DNA from: Viridothelium virens
Taxonomy: Eukaryota; Ascomycota; Dothideomycetes; Trypetheliales; Trypetheliaceae
Assembly (NCBI GenBank): GCA_010094025.1
Contig: ML991873.1
Span: forward strand, 1 to 64,000
DNA length: 64,000 nt
Reading direction: 5' to 3'
Shown piece after piece: positions 11,213-20,946 of this stretch; positions within the stretch are counted from its first letter, which is position 1; every line of letters starts with the position of its first letter. The notes below the pieces were generated by a model, which was not told the DNA's origin, did no database searches, and saw nothing but the letters and a program-made list of their open reading frames with translations. The translations under genes and the position numbers were made by a program.

Positions 11213-12145
11213 CTACGCCTTTGCCTTCCCTTTCCCCATGACTGTTTCCATGACCGGTGCACCTTCACTCGATGATTCATCTGCGTCCTCGTCGTCGCTA
11301 CTCATATCCTCATCCTCATCCCACCCAAAGAACGTCCTCGACTGCGCCTGTTTACTACCCCTTCCTGCCGTAACCCCTCTAGAACTCCCCGCTTTCTCTT
11401 CGTCATCCTCGCCTTCCCCGCTTTCCTCACTTTCACTCCTCCCTTCCGATGATCCTTCGGCCGACACATCACTCCCTTCCCTCAGCAGACCCTCAACATC
11501 CCCATTCGACACCGCTCTTCTGACTGCCTCCCTCATCTTTTCCTCCGCCTCCTCCTTACTCTCTACCCACTTCCCATCCAACTTCCCTTTGCCCCCTTTA
11601 CCAGCCCTCACCTCCTCTTGTTTCTTCTCCGCCGCCTCCACAATCGCCTCCCACCTCTTCCTCTTCTCCTCCTTCTCCGTTCGTTCGCGCTCAGGCTGCG
11701 TCGCGTAGTACTCTGCGAGTGATTTGGCTTCCGCGATGACACGATAGCGCGGACCGCCAAGCGCGCGGTTTGAGCTGGTGTTCGGGCCATTATCGCGCTT
11801 TTTCCGGGATTGCATTCGTCCGCCAGCCGCGCGGAGTTGAGAGCCGAAGCCGCCTTTGCCTCCTGGGAGGCGGGTAGTTAGACGTAGAGGGAGGAGAGCG
11901 CATGTTGATGTGTCGTCGCGAGAGAGAAGTGTTGAAAGTGGAGAAGAGGAGGTAGGATCCAATTGATGGTTGGAAGTTGTGATGAGGATGAGGCGGTCTT
12001 TAGGCGCGCGCGAGGGAAGATAGGAGGATAGAGTTGAGCATAAATCATTGATCGAACTGTTTGCGGGAAGGGGAAGCGACTTTGTGGATGGCAGGTTCAG
12101 CCCCGGAAAGGATGTGAGTAGGATATTGATTATTTCGGTCGGCAT
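11213..12145 (-). CDS. sde2: Sde2: ubiquitin-like-fold splicing/telomere-silencing factor
   Basis: Single exon, 310 residues. The N-terminal ~95 residues look like the ubiquitin-like fold of Sde2 and end in the diagnostic LPGGKGGFGSQLRAAGGRMQ motif. In the family, a deubiquitinase cuts after the GG (residues 95-96 here), leaving a mature protein that begins Lys-Gly-Gly and joins the spliceosome to promote excision of selected introns. The following RVIAEAKSLAEYYATQPERE segment and acidic, Ser-rich tail (WDEDEDMSSDDEDADESSS) also fit. It lies head to head with rps10. Family assignment is strong; action in splicing and heterochromatin or telomere silencing is known from fission yeast. Confidence 0.9.
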   Translation of the reverse strand: MPTEIINILLTSFPGLNLPSTKSLPLPANSSINDLCSTLSSYLPSRAPKDRLILITTSNHQLDPTSSSPLSTLLSRDDTSTCALLPLRLTTRLPGGKGGFGSQLRAAGGRMQSRKKRDNGPNTSSNRALGGPRYRVIAEAKSLAEYYATQPERERTEKEEKRKRWEAIVEAAEKKQEEVRAGKGGKGKLDGKWVESKEEAEEKMREAVRRAVSNGDVEGLLREGSDVSAEGSSEGRSESEESGEGEDDEEKAGSSRGVTAGRGSKQAQSRTFFGWDEDEDMSSDDEDADESSSEGAPVMETVMGKGKAKA

Positions 12146-12455
12146 GGTGGCGGTATTTGTAAGGCGGCGGATTTCCAGAAAAGCCTTGGAGTTGTTTGTA
12201 GAAACGTAAGAGCCTCTTGAAAGGGATGCTCAGTAGAAGTAGCTTCAAGTAGGGGTTCTGCAATGGAGGTTCGAGTTGTGACGAGGTGTGTTGAGCAAGT
12301 GGTGTGGGAGGTTGGGCGAAAGTGAAGTTCTGCCGGCTGCGGGCACTTCTCTCACCGCCCTGACCATTAGACGACTGCACCGCACCATAGCCAATATTCA
12401 ATGCAACAGTACTTGACTCAACATCATACTTTCGACTTCGTAGAGTACCGCCAAC
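12146..12455. promoter_or_regulatory. Divergent promoter of sde2 and rps10
   Basis: The 310 bp between the two start codons must serve both genes. A CCAAT pentamer lies at 12391-12395, about 60 bp upstream of the rps10 start codon. Confidence 0.6.
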
Positions 12456-13096
12456 ATGTAAGAATTCCTCGTCGATGCTGATAGAATATCGCAGGTAATC
12501 CAAGCTGAAACTTCACAGGTTGATTCCGAAGCCAGATCGGAAGAAAATCCACGAGTACCTCTTCCGCGGTATGCACATGCACATTTCGCCTATCTCACCT
12601 TCGATTTCTCTTTCATAGACACCACAAGGCCGAGCTTGCTAACGAGGTACTTTCTGTAGAGGGCGTTCTCGTCGCCAAAAAGGATTTCAACAAACCAAAA
12701 CACGATGAAATCGATACCCGTAACCTCTTCGTCATCAAAGCTTGCCAATCCCTCACCTCCCGTGGCTACCTCAAGACGCAATTCTCCTGGCAATACTACT
12801 ACTACACTTTGACTCCCGAGGGTCTGGACTATCTGCGTGAATGGCTGCACCTGCCTGCTGAAATCGTGCCCCAAACGCATATCAAACAGCAGCGCTCGCA
12901 CGCACCACCCCGTGGAATGCTGGGTGACGAACGTGAACGGCGCGGAGGCGGACGAGGTGGTAGGGGAGACCGAGAGGGAGGGTACCGTCGGAGGGAGTTT
13001 GGAGCTGAGAAAGAGGGAGGAGGAGCACCTGGGGAGTTTGCGCCTCAGTTCCGAGGTGGTTTTGGGCGGGGCCGTGGGGCACCTCCTCCATCTTAG
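12456..13096 (+). CDS. rps10: 40S ribosomal protein eS10
   Basis: Three exons (12456-12457, 12519-12568, 12660-13096) give 162 residues. Exon 1 contributes only AT of the start codon; the intron 12458-12518 (GTAAGA...CACAG) is removed to give AT|G followed by [16 protein letters not shown], the conserved eS10 start. The second intron (91 nt) splits the Glu of [12 protein letters not shown]. The S10_plectin winged-helix domain continues with [16 protein letters not shown] and [16 protein letters not shown]. The tail is Gly/Arg-rich and ends [15 protein letters not shown] as in other fungi. An alternative first exon using ATG 12476 and donor 12495 would add residues before the conserved start and seems less likely. 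It binds the 40S head near the mRNA entry channel. Confidence 0.93.
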
Positions 13097-13240
13097 ATCT
13101 GATGTACTCTTCTCTTTGACATTGGGGTTTCACGGGATACGGAGATGCCGGATGGTTATGCATTCGATTGACGTGCATCAGCATGAGTTAAACATCCTCG
13201 AGATAGCTGACAATAGTCTCTTTTACTTCTGGGATTCCTG

Positions 13241-14826
13241 CTATCTCGTGGCTCGTAACTTGTCGTATCGTAGTACACTCCCGAGCAAAACCTGAGCGCC
13301 AATAGCGCAGTCTTCCGGCTCGCAGTACTCGGCCGGATTGTGACTGATACCATCTCTACAAGGCACGAAGATCATACTGGTCGGACATCGCTTGCTCGTA
13401 TACACACTGTCATGCCCAGCTCCACTCGTCATCCCCATCGTCATGCCCTCTACCTTCTGCTCTCCAAACAGCGCCGTAGAGGACTCTGCAACACAATTAA
13501 TGCAGTCCGGGTGAAACTTGATAGCCTCGGACACACTATCTGTGCGCCATTCCACCCCACACGGTAGTCCCGGCGTGCCTCCCACCGTCAGCCCTCCTAC
13601 ATCCTCTCCGCTTGCCAATCTCTCAAACTCTTCCCTTAACACTGCCTCTAGCTGATCTAATACCTCATCCTTCGGCGCTCGAATGTCTAGACTGAACCTC
13701 ACGCGTCCCGGCACCGTATTCGTGCTCCCGGGTCTCGCCTCTAAAATCCCCGTGCTAGCCAAGGCACCCCTTCCCACTCTCGTCGCTGCATTATGTGAGG
13801 CCAAGATCATGCGACTCGCAGCCAGTAGCGCATCAGCTCGACTCGGGAAATCGGTCGTTCCCGTATGCGTATCCCGCCCTGTAACCGTGACGCTAAACCA
13901 TCGATAAGCCTGCACCCCTTCCACCACGCCAACTTTCCGCCCACTCCGCACCAGATGCGGTCCCTGCTCAATATGCAGCTCAAAGTGCGCCGCAATCGGA
14001 TTCGCCTCCCAGCTCGCCGGCACTTCTCCCAGATACCCAATCCCTCTCAACGCGCTCTCCATCGTTGCCGAGTCCCCCATCGGTATCACAGACTGCAGAT
14101 TATGCGCCCTCTCCAGCGGAATCGCCCCACTCCACACTCCTGACGCAACCATCGACACCGGAAACCGCGCGCCTTCCTCGTTCGTCCAGTTGATCACGCC
14201 CACGGGGTACTCGGTCTCGATCCAGCACTCGTTGAGCACCTCGAGGAGCTCGAGCCCTGCCGTCACGCCCAGGATGCCGTCGTAGCGGCCCCCTGCAGGC
14301 TGTGTGTCGAGGTGGGAGCCTGCACACGTCGGGGGGCCGGAACTTCGACCAGGGCGTATCGCGAATTGGTTGCCCACGGCGTCGGTGGTCAGAGTGCAGC
14401 CGAGTTGGGAGGCTTTGGTGGCGAACCAGTCGCGGGCTTGCTTGTCTGAGGGGGAGAGCGCGAGGCGGGACATACCGACGTCGGTTGGGTTGCTGGAATG
14501 AAAGGGGAGGTCAGTCTTTTGGGAAGGTCCGGAGAGACAGTGTTAGGAGATCTCTGATAAAGTGTTTACCTTCCCCAGCGCTCGCCTTTACCCCATTCGG
14601 AGCTGTAGTGGAGATTATTCATCAGACGGTCTTGGTTCACCTTCAAGCTCCTCAAGTCTTGCTCTGACATCTCAATTGTTGCAAGGCATTGTCTGGGTGT
14701 TGAGGAGAAGCTCCTGCATGCTGATATATGAGCGACCCCTCCATGGCGAATTCGATTGGTGGTCAATAAATTTGACCGACGCGTGATCGATGAGCAACGT
14801 AATGGTCGAAGACAGGCAATCGACAT
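13241..14826 (-). CDS. M20-family N-carbamoyl amino acid hydrolase / allantoate amidohydrolase-like
   Basis: Two exons (14826-14570, 14492-13241; 77-nt intron) give 502 residues. The basic, Ser/Arg-rich N-terminal ~45 residues look like a mitochondrial presequence. The hydantoinase/carbamoylase signature follows: GSHLDTQPAGGRYDGILG (metal ligands His146 and Asp157), NEEGARFP (Glu191-192), ELHIEQGP (His259) and TSGAGHDS near the C terminus. This family cleaves N-carbamoyl groups from amino acids, beta-ureidopropionate or allantoate, in hydantoin, pyrimidine or purine catabolism; the sequence alone does not settle which. It converges on rps10, with 144 bp between the stop codons. Confidence 0.88.
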
Positions 14827-15612
14827 ATTTGAAAAGAGCGACGCCTTTCAACAGACATGCGAAGCTGGAGCTCCATTGCGCTATATTGTGAGGGGCTTGT
14901 AGTTTTGTGTAGATATGGTGGGGAACCTACGATGCGCCGTTTGCCCGCTAGTGGAGCCACGCTAAACTTCTTAGAGATGCCACTGCTGCTGAAGCGGCTC
15001 CCGTCGACCACTTACCACCACTTCAAAGGCAGTCCTTATGGGTCGAGATGAGGAGTTCGAATTGGGGAATTGATTACGAGATTCTCATAGAGTGGAGGAC
15101 TCGAGTCTTTGACATGGAAGAAATGTAGGAGAATTTTGAGGGGAAACGGTTGGCAGTTTCCTGCTCGAGATTGCTAAAGGAAAAGTTGAGAGACCTTTTG
15201 ACGGGCCGAGTGAGCCGTATATACAGGCCCTTACCAGCCATGTCAACTCCCACTGATGGACAGGATGGGAAAATGCATCATCCGATAGCATTTCCGGCCA
15301 ACAGAATCATCAAATAATAGAGCAGACCGCAGCGAACTGCGTGAAGAGCCTTCTGGGATACTTGGCAGAGTACAGCGAAAAAGTAGAATATATTAGGACT
15401 TTTGCAACCCCGAAACTGTCTAGAGAAGGACAGCCTGAATATAGCTATACACTGTCATGAGACAGTAATGACTGGGTATTCATACACTACAATAGACATT
15501 ATAAGCGAATGTATGCGAAAAGAAAGCCTACCCTTTAATGCAGAAATGTGAGACTGCTAATGATGCATCTGTCGATTTAATCACCATGGATATAACTGTC
15601 AGAAGTCAGAAG
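14827..15612. other. Intergenic region, nothing recognised
   Basis: Holds the promoter of the M20 hydrolase on its left side and the 3' region of the SDR gene on its right. No gene-like signal beyond chance frames. Confidence 0.35.
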
Positions 15613-15623
15613 TCAGAAGTCAG
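15599..15623. repeat. 7-bp tandem repeat (TCAGAAG) spanning the stop codon of the SDR gene
   Basis: About 3.6 copies. The minus-strand stop TGA of the neighbouring SDR (15615-15613) lies inside the array, so a change in copy number would change the reading of the last residues. Confidence 0.8.
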
Positions 15624-16905
15624 GAGGCATGTGTAGTCTCATGTAGAGAGGGACTCGTACTCTGTTCTCCCAAGTCCAGAATGTCCCGCTATGCTGAAGA
15701 CCCTTACTTTGAATGACATTGATCATTGATGCAACGGATTGTTCGGGTGTGATAATGCCATCCACTTGCCATGCAACATCGATGTTAGACATCTCTCTGC
15801 AGCAAAGTTAGTCGCATTGCTTTCCTGAATTTAGAGAGAAGCTGACGTTGCTACTTCTCCTGGGTGCATAGCAAGGATGATTGTGTCATCGTCATTGCGC
15901 TTTAGCTCTGCAGCCATGTGCTGAGTGTGGTCAGCCTTGTCAAAGTTACGAAGTACAGATAGGCCTGAAGTACTCTGAGCATTTGATTGAGGGCCGCCTT
16001 GGATGCTGCGTATGCAGCAAATCTAAGTAGAGAAAGTCAGTAAACAAGTTGGGGCCTGTCATACAAAGGATCTTTACCCGTCCTCCATCTCTCGGAAGAG
16101 TTGAGCAGAACCGGAGTCACTGGACATGAAAACAATGGTTCCTATAGGAATTGCAGTTTTGAGGAGCTTTTGGGCGGTGATGATGGGACCAATGGTATTG
16201 GTATGTAAATGGAACGCGAACTCCTCAAAAGAACTAGACGACGCAATGTCAATACTGTCTGATACGAGGAACAAATGGGTTGCCTTGCAGCTTGACCCAG
16301 AAAAAGCAAAACGGTGCCATAGATTCAGCAAGTAGTGTATAGACAACGTGAATGTATACAAAATAATCCATGCTGGCTTTGGAGAAACCTACAGTTCTGT
16401 AGCTCTCTGTGCAGGTCAGCAGAAATCAGCGAACTACTTCTCTCGTGTCCACATACATTGGGATATCTAAGAACGCCACTGTAGGTGGAGTTGAGTTAGA
16501 AGTGGATAAGAAGTTTTACTGGATGAGGATAAGGCGTACGCGTTAATAACAACATAATCCAATTTAAGGCCCGGGATGGCGGCGATCTCTGCAACGAAGT
16601 TCTGATCGCGTTAGTCTACAGCTGCGCGCCTAAAAGTATTCGGGTATACGGAGTACCGTAATGCTGGCTTCTGACAAGACGTCGCAGACAAACATCTGGC
16701 AACGGCCATGATCGCTACCCACTTGTGACCACAGCCCGGATGCATGCCATGCATTAGGGTCTCGAACGGTTGCGAGAATGCGTTCTTCACGTCTGAGAAG
16801 TTGTCTGACAAACTCTAATCCAATGCCTCTCGATGCGCCGACTATGAGCCACGTGGTGCTGGCCTGGTTGCCATACAGGACATCGGGGATGAGACTTGTC
16901 GCCAT
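15613..16905 (-). CDS. Short-chain dehydrogenase/reductase (C-factor-like), eight exons
   Basis: Eight exons (16905-16657, 16601-16540, 16478-16457, 16406-16393, 16233-16078, 16022-15974, 15920-15847, 15796-15613) give 269 residues with every phase matching. The N terminus has the Rossmann motif WLIVGASRGIGLEFVRQLL, then CDVLSEAS and LDYVVINAGVLRYPNRATEL. The catalytic region is IVFMSSDSGS ... YAASKAALNQML (Tyr and Lys). The distal part reads LAMHPGEVATEM and SGTFWTWENR. The fourth exon is only 14 nt (RATEL). The seventh donor is a weak GTCAGC. The last residues run into a tandem repeat. This fungal SDR subgroup is common and cytosolic; no substrate can be assigned. Confidence 0.8.
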
Positions 16906-17634
16906 GGATGGATCATTGGGGAAGGCTGAGATAGGCAAGTGTTCGAGAGGATGACCATGAACGTTAGCCTGGTGCTCATTGGCGAGTGCAGGCCTATGAA
17001 AAGCTGCAATGCAGCAGTAAGGTAGCGTCAATGCTTATCAACTTTTTGTTATTATGACTCGGGACCAACACGGTTTCGAGAGCCATGGTGACTGGCTTTT
17101 GCTGGCCAAAAATAAGAATATGGTTGTGGAAAAACATCGGAGATCATCATACTCTAGCTAACCGAAAAGTCGTCCGTCTCCTATGGAGAGGCTTTTTTGC
17201 ACCTGGGAGATCCTCATCCGGGTTCGAGAGGATCCCGACGGCAGATCCCCCTGACACTTCTCCTGGCTTCGATGACTTTTCTTGAGCCATTTCCCGAGGT
17301 TCCCGAGATTATGCAGGAGGCATGATGCTGTGCAGGGAGCACAGATGATTGCATAAAAATCGATGGAATGATGATGTCTTCCGTGGCGTCGGGAGTTCTC
17401 GGCCCTAGGGGGCCCGGTTCTGCTGACTTGCAGCCAGGCTTTCTGTTGGCCGACAGGGAATAAGCAGATGCGCTAAGCACGCTTCCGCTGGGATGCTCGG
17501 ACGCAATACTTTCCAAGTCAACTTTTTTTCTTTCTTCTCTTCCACGCTTCTCAACCATTCATCAATTTCTCTGGAGTCCTCTTTGAGCACGCATCAAATT
17601 CCTCCAACCTTCTTGCACCTCCAGATTCTTCGAA
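16906..17634. other. Divergent intergenic region between the SDR and cytochrome c genes
   Basis: Holds the upstream regions of both genes. No coding signal was recognised. A pyrimidine-rich tract precedes the cytochrome c ATG. Confidence 0.4.
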
Positions 17635-18380
17635 ATGGGCAAGGACAGCTTCTCAGACGGTAGGCAATTCTCCTCTACAATCATCCCCTTTGCACGACGT
17701 CACCAGCTTTGGCCACTTCAGCGCGCTTTCATCCATGGACATACACAATACCTACAGATGCTGCGGTAGCCGTCGCTTCAGCGTGGCACACCTCGTACTG
17801 TAACTTCGACGAGCTTCGAGAAGTTTGCCACCTTTGCGACGGGTTCCCATCATCCCCAGCTGTTTTGATCTCTGCGGTTTATCTATCGAACCTACGAGAG
17901 AGCATCCGTAATTCAAACGCTGACTTTTCTCTATAGGTGATAGCAAGAAGGGCGCCGGCCTCTTCAAGGTGAGTCTGGACAGCCAAACCAGCTGGAAAAT
18001 GGTTTATGGCCACGATTGTCTCTTCCGAGTCTGACGTAATGCAGACACGATGCGCCCAATGCCACAACTTGAAAGAGAGTGAAGGCAACAAGATTGGCCC
18101 AAACCTACACGGTCTTTTCGGTCGTAAGACAGGACAGGTGGAGGGATTCTCATACACCGACGCAAACAAGCAAAAAGGCATCACGTGGGCTGAGGACACC
18201 CTGGTATGATTGATCTACAAGTTCATCGCCTTTTAAAGCATCACCATTGACGAGCGAAAGTTCGAATACCTCGAAAATCCCAAGAAATACATCCCCGGCA
18301 CCAAGATGGCCTTCGGTGGCTTGAAGAAGGCCAAGGACCGGAATGACCTGATCACTTTCCTTCGCGACGAGACCAAATAG
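17635..18380 (+). CDS. cyc1: Cytochrome c
   Basis: Four exons (17635-17659, 17937-17968, 18045-18203, 18261-18380) give 111 residues. The start [19 protein letters not shown] is followed by TRCAQCHNL, the CxxCH haem attachment site. Then come [18 protein letters not shown] and [13 protein letters not shown], and the axial methionine in [14 protein letters not shown]. The first intron is 277 nt, long for this window, and sits after eight codons. It carries electrons between complexes III and IV in the mitochondrial intermembrane space. Length and motifs are normal for fungi, and no presequence is expected because apocytochrome c imports without one. Confidence 0.96.
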
Positions 18381-19292
18381 ACGCACGTTACCTCTTCTTG
18401 TACCATTACCTATAGACGTATAATAGGAGAAGCGGCATTTGCGACTCGGTGGTTTTTGGTTTTGCCTGTGTTGGTTTGATCTGTACAGTATACTCCTGTT
18501 CATTGCATTGGCGATGGACTTTGCGAAACCCGTAATAGACTTCAAATATCTCCTCTTCTGATAAATATGAGTAGTCTACTCATTTTTCCAAACGTCCCTT
18601 TGACCTCAAGTCCAAGCTTTAGCTTGTTCAGGCGTTCTCCCCTGCGCGATACGTAAGGGGCCATGAAACCACCGCTCTCGCTTGCTACGTGAGTGTGGAT
18701 TGAAAGATGTTACCCTTCTACCTCCTCCTATGAGGGATCGCCTATTACCTTCAGTGTACCTCACAACGCTTCTGCATGCCTTAATTTTCCTGCCTAACAC
18801 CTCGACACTTCACGGAACCACTCATTTCCCTGGTGATCGCAGAATAAATTCACGTTATCATTCTATAGTGAAAGCAGCTCGGCCCCACTCACACGCGTAC
18901 TTACACTCTACGGCGATCGCCTACCGTAACTGTTACTCCCTCGCGCCTTCCTTGCTCACTTGTTCCACCTTTCATTAGCCTCGCCGACGGGTCACCAGAA
19001 TCACCAGCAAGCTTTGCGCTTTTTGCCCAGACAGTCATCACTCTCAAGGAATATCTTCAGTCTTTTTTCTATCACACCAACAGATTCCCTTATGAGGAAT
19101 CCCCCGGTGACGAGAGGCCACGTGCTTTGTCGCTACAAATTCATTTAAGTGCCTCGACAGTCCGGCTGTGCAAGCCTTTTCCTTCCCCTACCTTACTTTA
19201 CTCAAGTCCCCTTTGACCTTCTCTTCCAAACTCCCAAATTCATTGATTGTGGGGTCTATAGAATATTGCTTGGCTACTTGGCCGAGCTGATC
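18381..19292. other. Intergenic region, no supported gene
   Basis: Includes the 3' region of cytochrome c and a pyrimidine-rich upstream region of the next gene. No conserved peptide was recognised in any frame. Confidence 0.4.
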
Positions 19293-20383
19293 ATGGCTCC
19301 CTTCTCCGGGGCTGGTGCACAAGGTTTCAACAGCGCCCAGTTTGGGTTTTCTAAATTCGAGCCATCCGCGAAGTAGGTCTCAGCCAGTAGCAACTCGAAA
19401 TCTCCTACATTGAACGACATCATTGGACTTCGATACTGACGCGACCATAGACTCCAAGCCATCTCCTTACCTCCAAAGTATGCTCTATTCACCTTCTATT
19501 CCAAGGCGAATATTTTCTGACTAAGTGAAAAGGATCCGCTGTAAACGTTGTGAGAAATACAAGTCGCAAGATGCCTATTCGAAGAAGCAACTTAGCCATG
19601 CGCGTTATGTCCGGTTCCGAAACAAGGATGCTAGCGTTGATGGTCGTATCAACTGCATCGCTTGCACAGGCGCCCAAGTCGTAGAGCTGAAATGCTATCA
19701 CTGTCACTCTATCAAAGGTTTGGATGGTTTCTCGAAGACACAGCGTCGTCTAGCAGATAAAGCCGTAGGTTTAACCCTCTTAGAACTTAGTCCTCAACCA
19801 CTCGCGAGATACACTAAAATGCTTGAGAAGAAATGTAACAAATGCATGGCTGAACAGCTTATGCGCGAGCCTAACGACACCCTCGATGCAGACAGTGATG
19901 AGGATGGGGATGAGGAGCAAGATCCCGGCGAGACAGAATATTATGGCCCTTCTGATGCCGCGGAATCTCAAAATGAATTAGCTTCAACGGTTGGAGGCGA
20001 ATCTGTCGGCGCACGTCAGTCAACTGCGGGTTCTCAGAGTACTACTGGCACCTGGACAGTGCAGGGGCGTCCTGGAGAATCCGCGAGCCAGGCATCCCGA
20101 GATTTTGATCCACATAAAGACGGCCAACCGGGGCATTCAGCATCTCGTGCATCATCTGGGACTGTCCCCTCAATTTCTCGCTCTCAACGCCCTGTCGCTA
20201 CTGACAAAAGTGGGAAATGGGCCAAGGTCAAGGCGGCCAAGGTAAGTTCCCAAATTTGTCATACCATGGCGACCCGCTAAACTCGAATAGCCAAAGCCTG
20301 AGTTGCTACCATATCTCAGCTCGGATGAGGAGGAACCAGAGGACCATGACGACGGTGATGATGATCCTTATGACGATATCTAG
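19293..20383 (+). CDS. Stc1-domain protein
   Basis: Three exons (19293-19372, 19533-20241, 20291-20383) give 293 residues. After a short lead (MAPFSGAGAQGFNSAQF), the Stc1-type zinc domain follows: IRCKRCEKYKSQDAYSKKQL, CIACTGAQ, LKCYHCHSIKGLDGFSKTQR and KKCNKCM, i.e. paired CxxC modules of the Stc1 fold. The remainder is acidic and Ser-rich, ending in an Asp-rich tail (HDDGDDDPYDDI-like). Stc1 links RITS/Argonaute to the CLRC methyltransferase in fission yeast. Filamentous ascomycetes have many Stc1-domain proteins, so orthology to yeast Stc1 is not claimed. The first intron (160 nt) could hide a further small exon. Confidence 0.75.
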
Positions 20384-20946
20384 GTAGATCAAGCAATCGG
20401 CGTGAGCAAATACACTTGAAATCGGCTAATACTGCGAGACAATGGAATCAATTCGCTTGACACAGATTATTGTGGAGACCATAGTGATCAATTCGAATTT
20501 TGCGCTGGTCAAGCAACGGCTTCTTTGACCTTTCTTGCAGATTGTTGGTTATATAGGCATTTATGGGGTGCACACGACGACTAGACCGTGGCGAGGTAGA
20601 TAGGTACTAAAGCCAGTACATTAATTAAATTCCGATCAGAATGTAACTTCGCAAGCTCGCTGTGTATGCTTCTGCCACGCCGTCGAGTGATTTGGATATC
20701 ACTACGAAAGAATAGTGTGATCTGGACGTGTCAATTCTCGTTGAGAAATTTCTTGAGGCGAAGGATGAGTAGCACGTGAGCACGTGACTGCGCGGGTTTG
20801 TTCTCACGCGTAATCCTGGCCAGCGCCTTCCGCATCCACCCAGGGCCAGGTCATCCGTACCCATGGCTTAATTCCCTCCACCCCACCTCCATCTTAATTT
20901 ACCCACGTATCTGTCGCACTTCTATAATCGAAATCGTCAATTCAAA
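20384..20946. other. Intergenic region upstream of rad7
   Basis: No gene is supported. It contains the paired CACGTG sites listed separately. Confidence 0.4.
20773..20786. promoter_or_regulatory. Two adjacent CACGTG E-boxes upstream of rad7
   Basis: CACGTG occurs at 20773-20778 and again at 20781-20786, about 160 bp before the rad7 start. CACGTG is the Cbf1/bHLH core; the pairing is seen directly, its use is inferred. Confidence 0.5.

Noticed and set aside
12045-12503. 152-codon minus-strand frame between sde2 and rps10
   Set aside because: It overlaps the sde2 coding start in another frame and the rps10 first exons; no family features.
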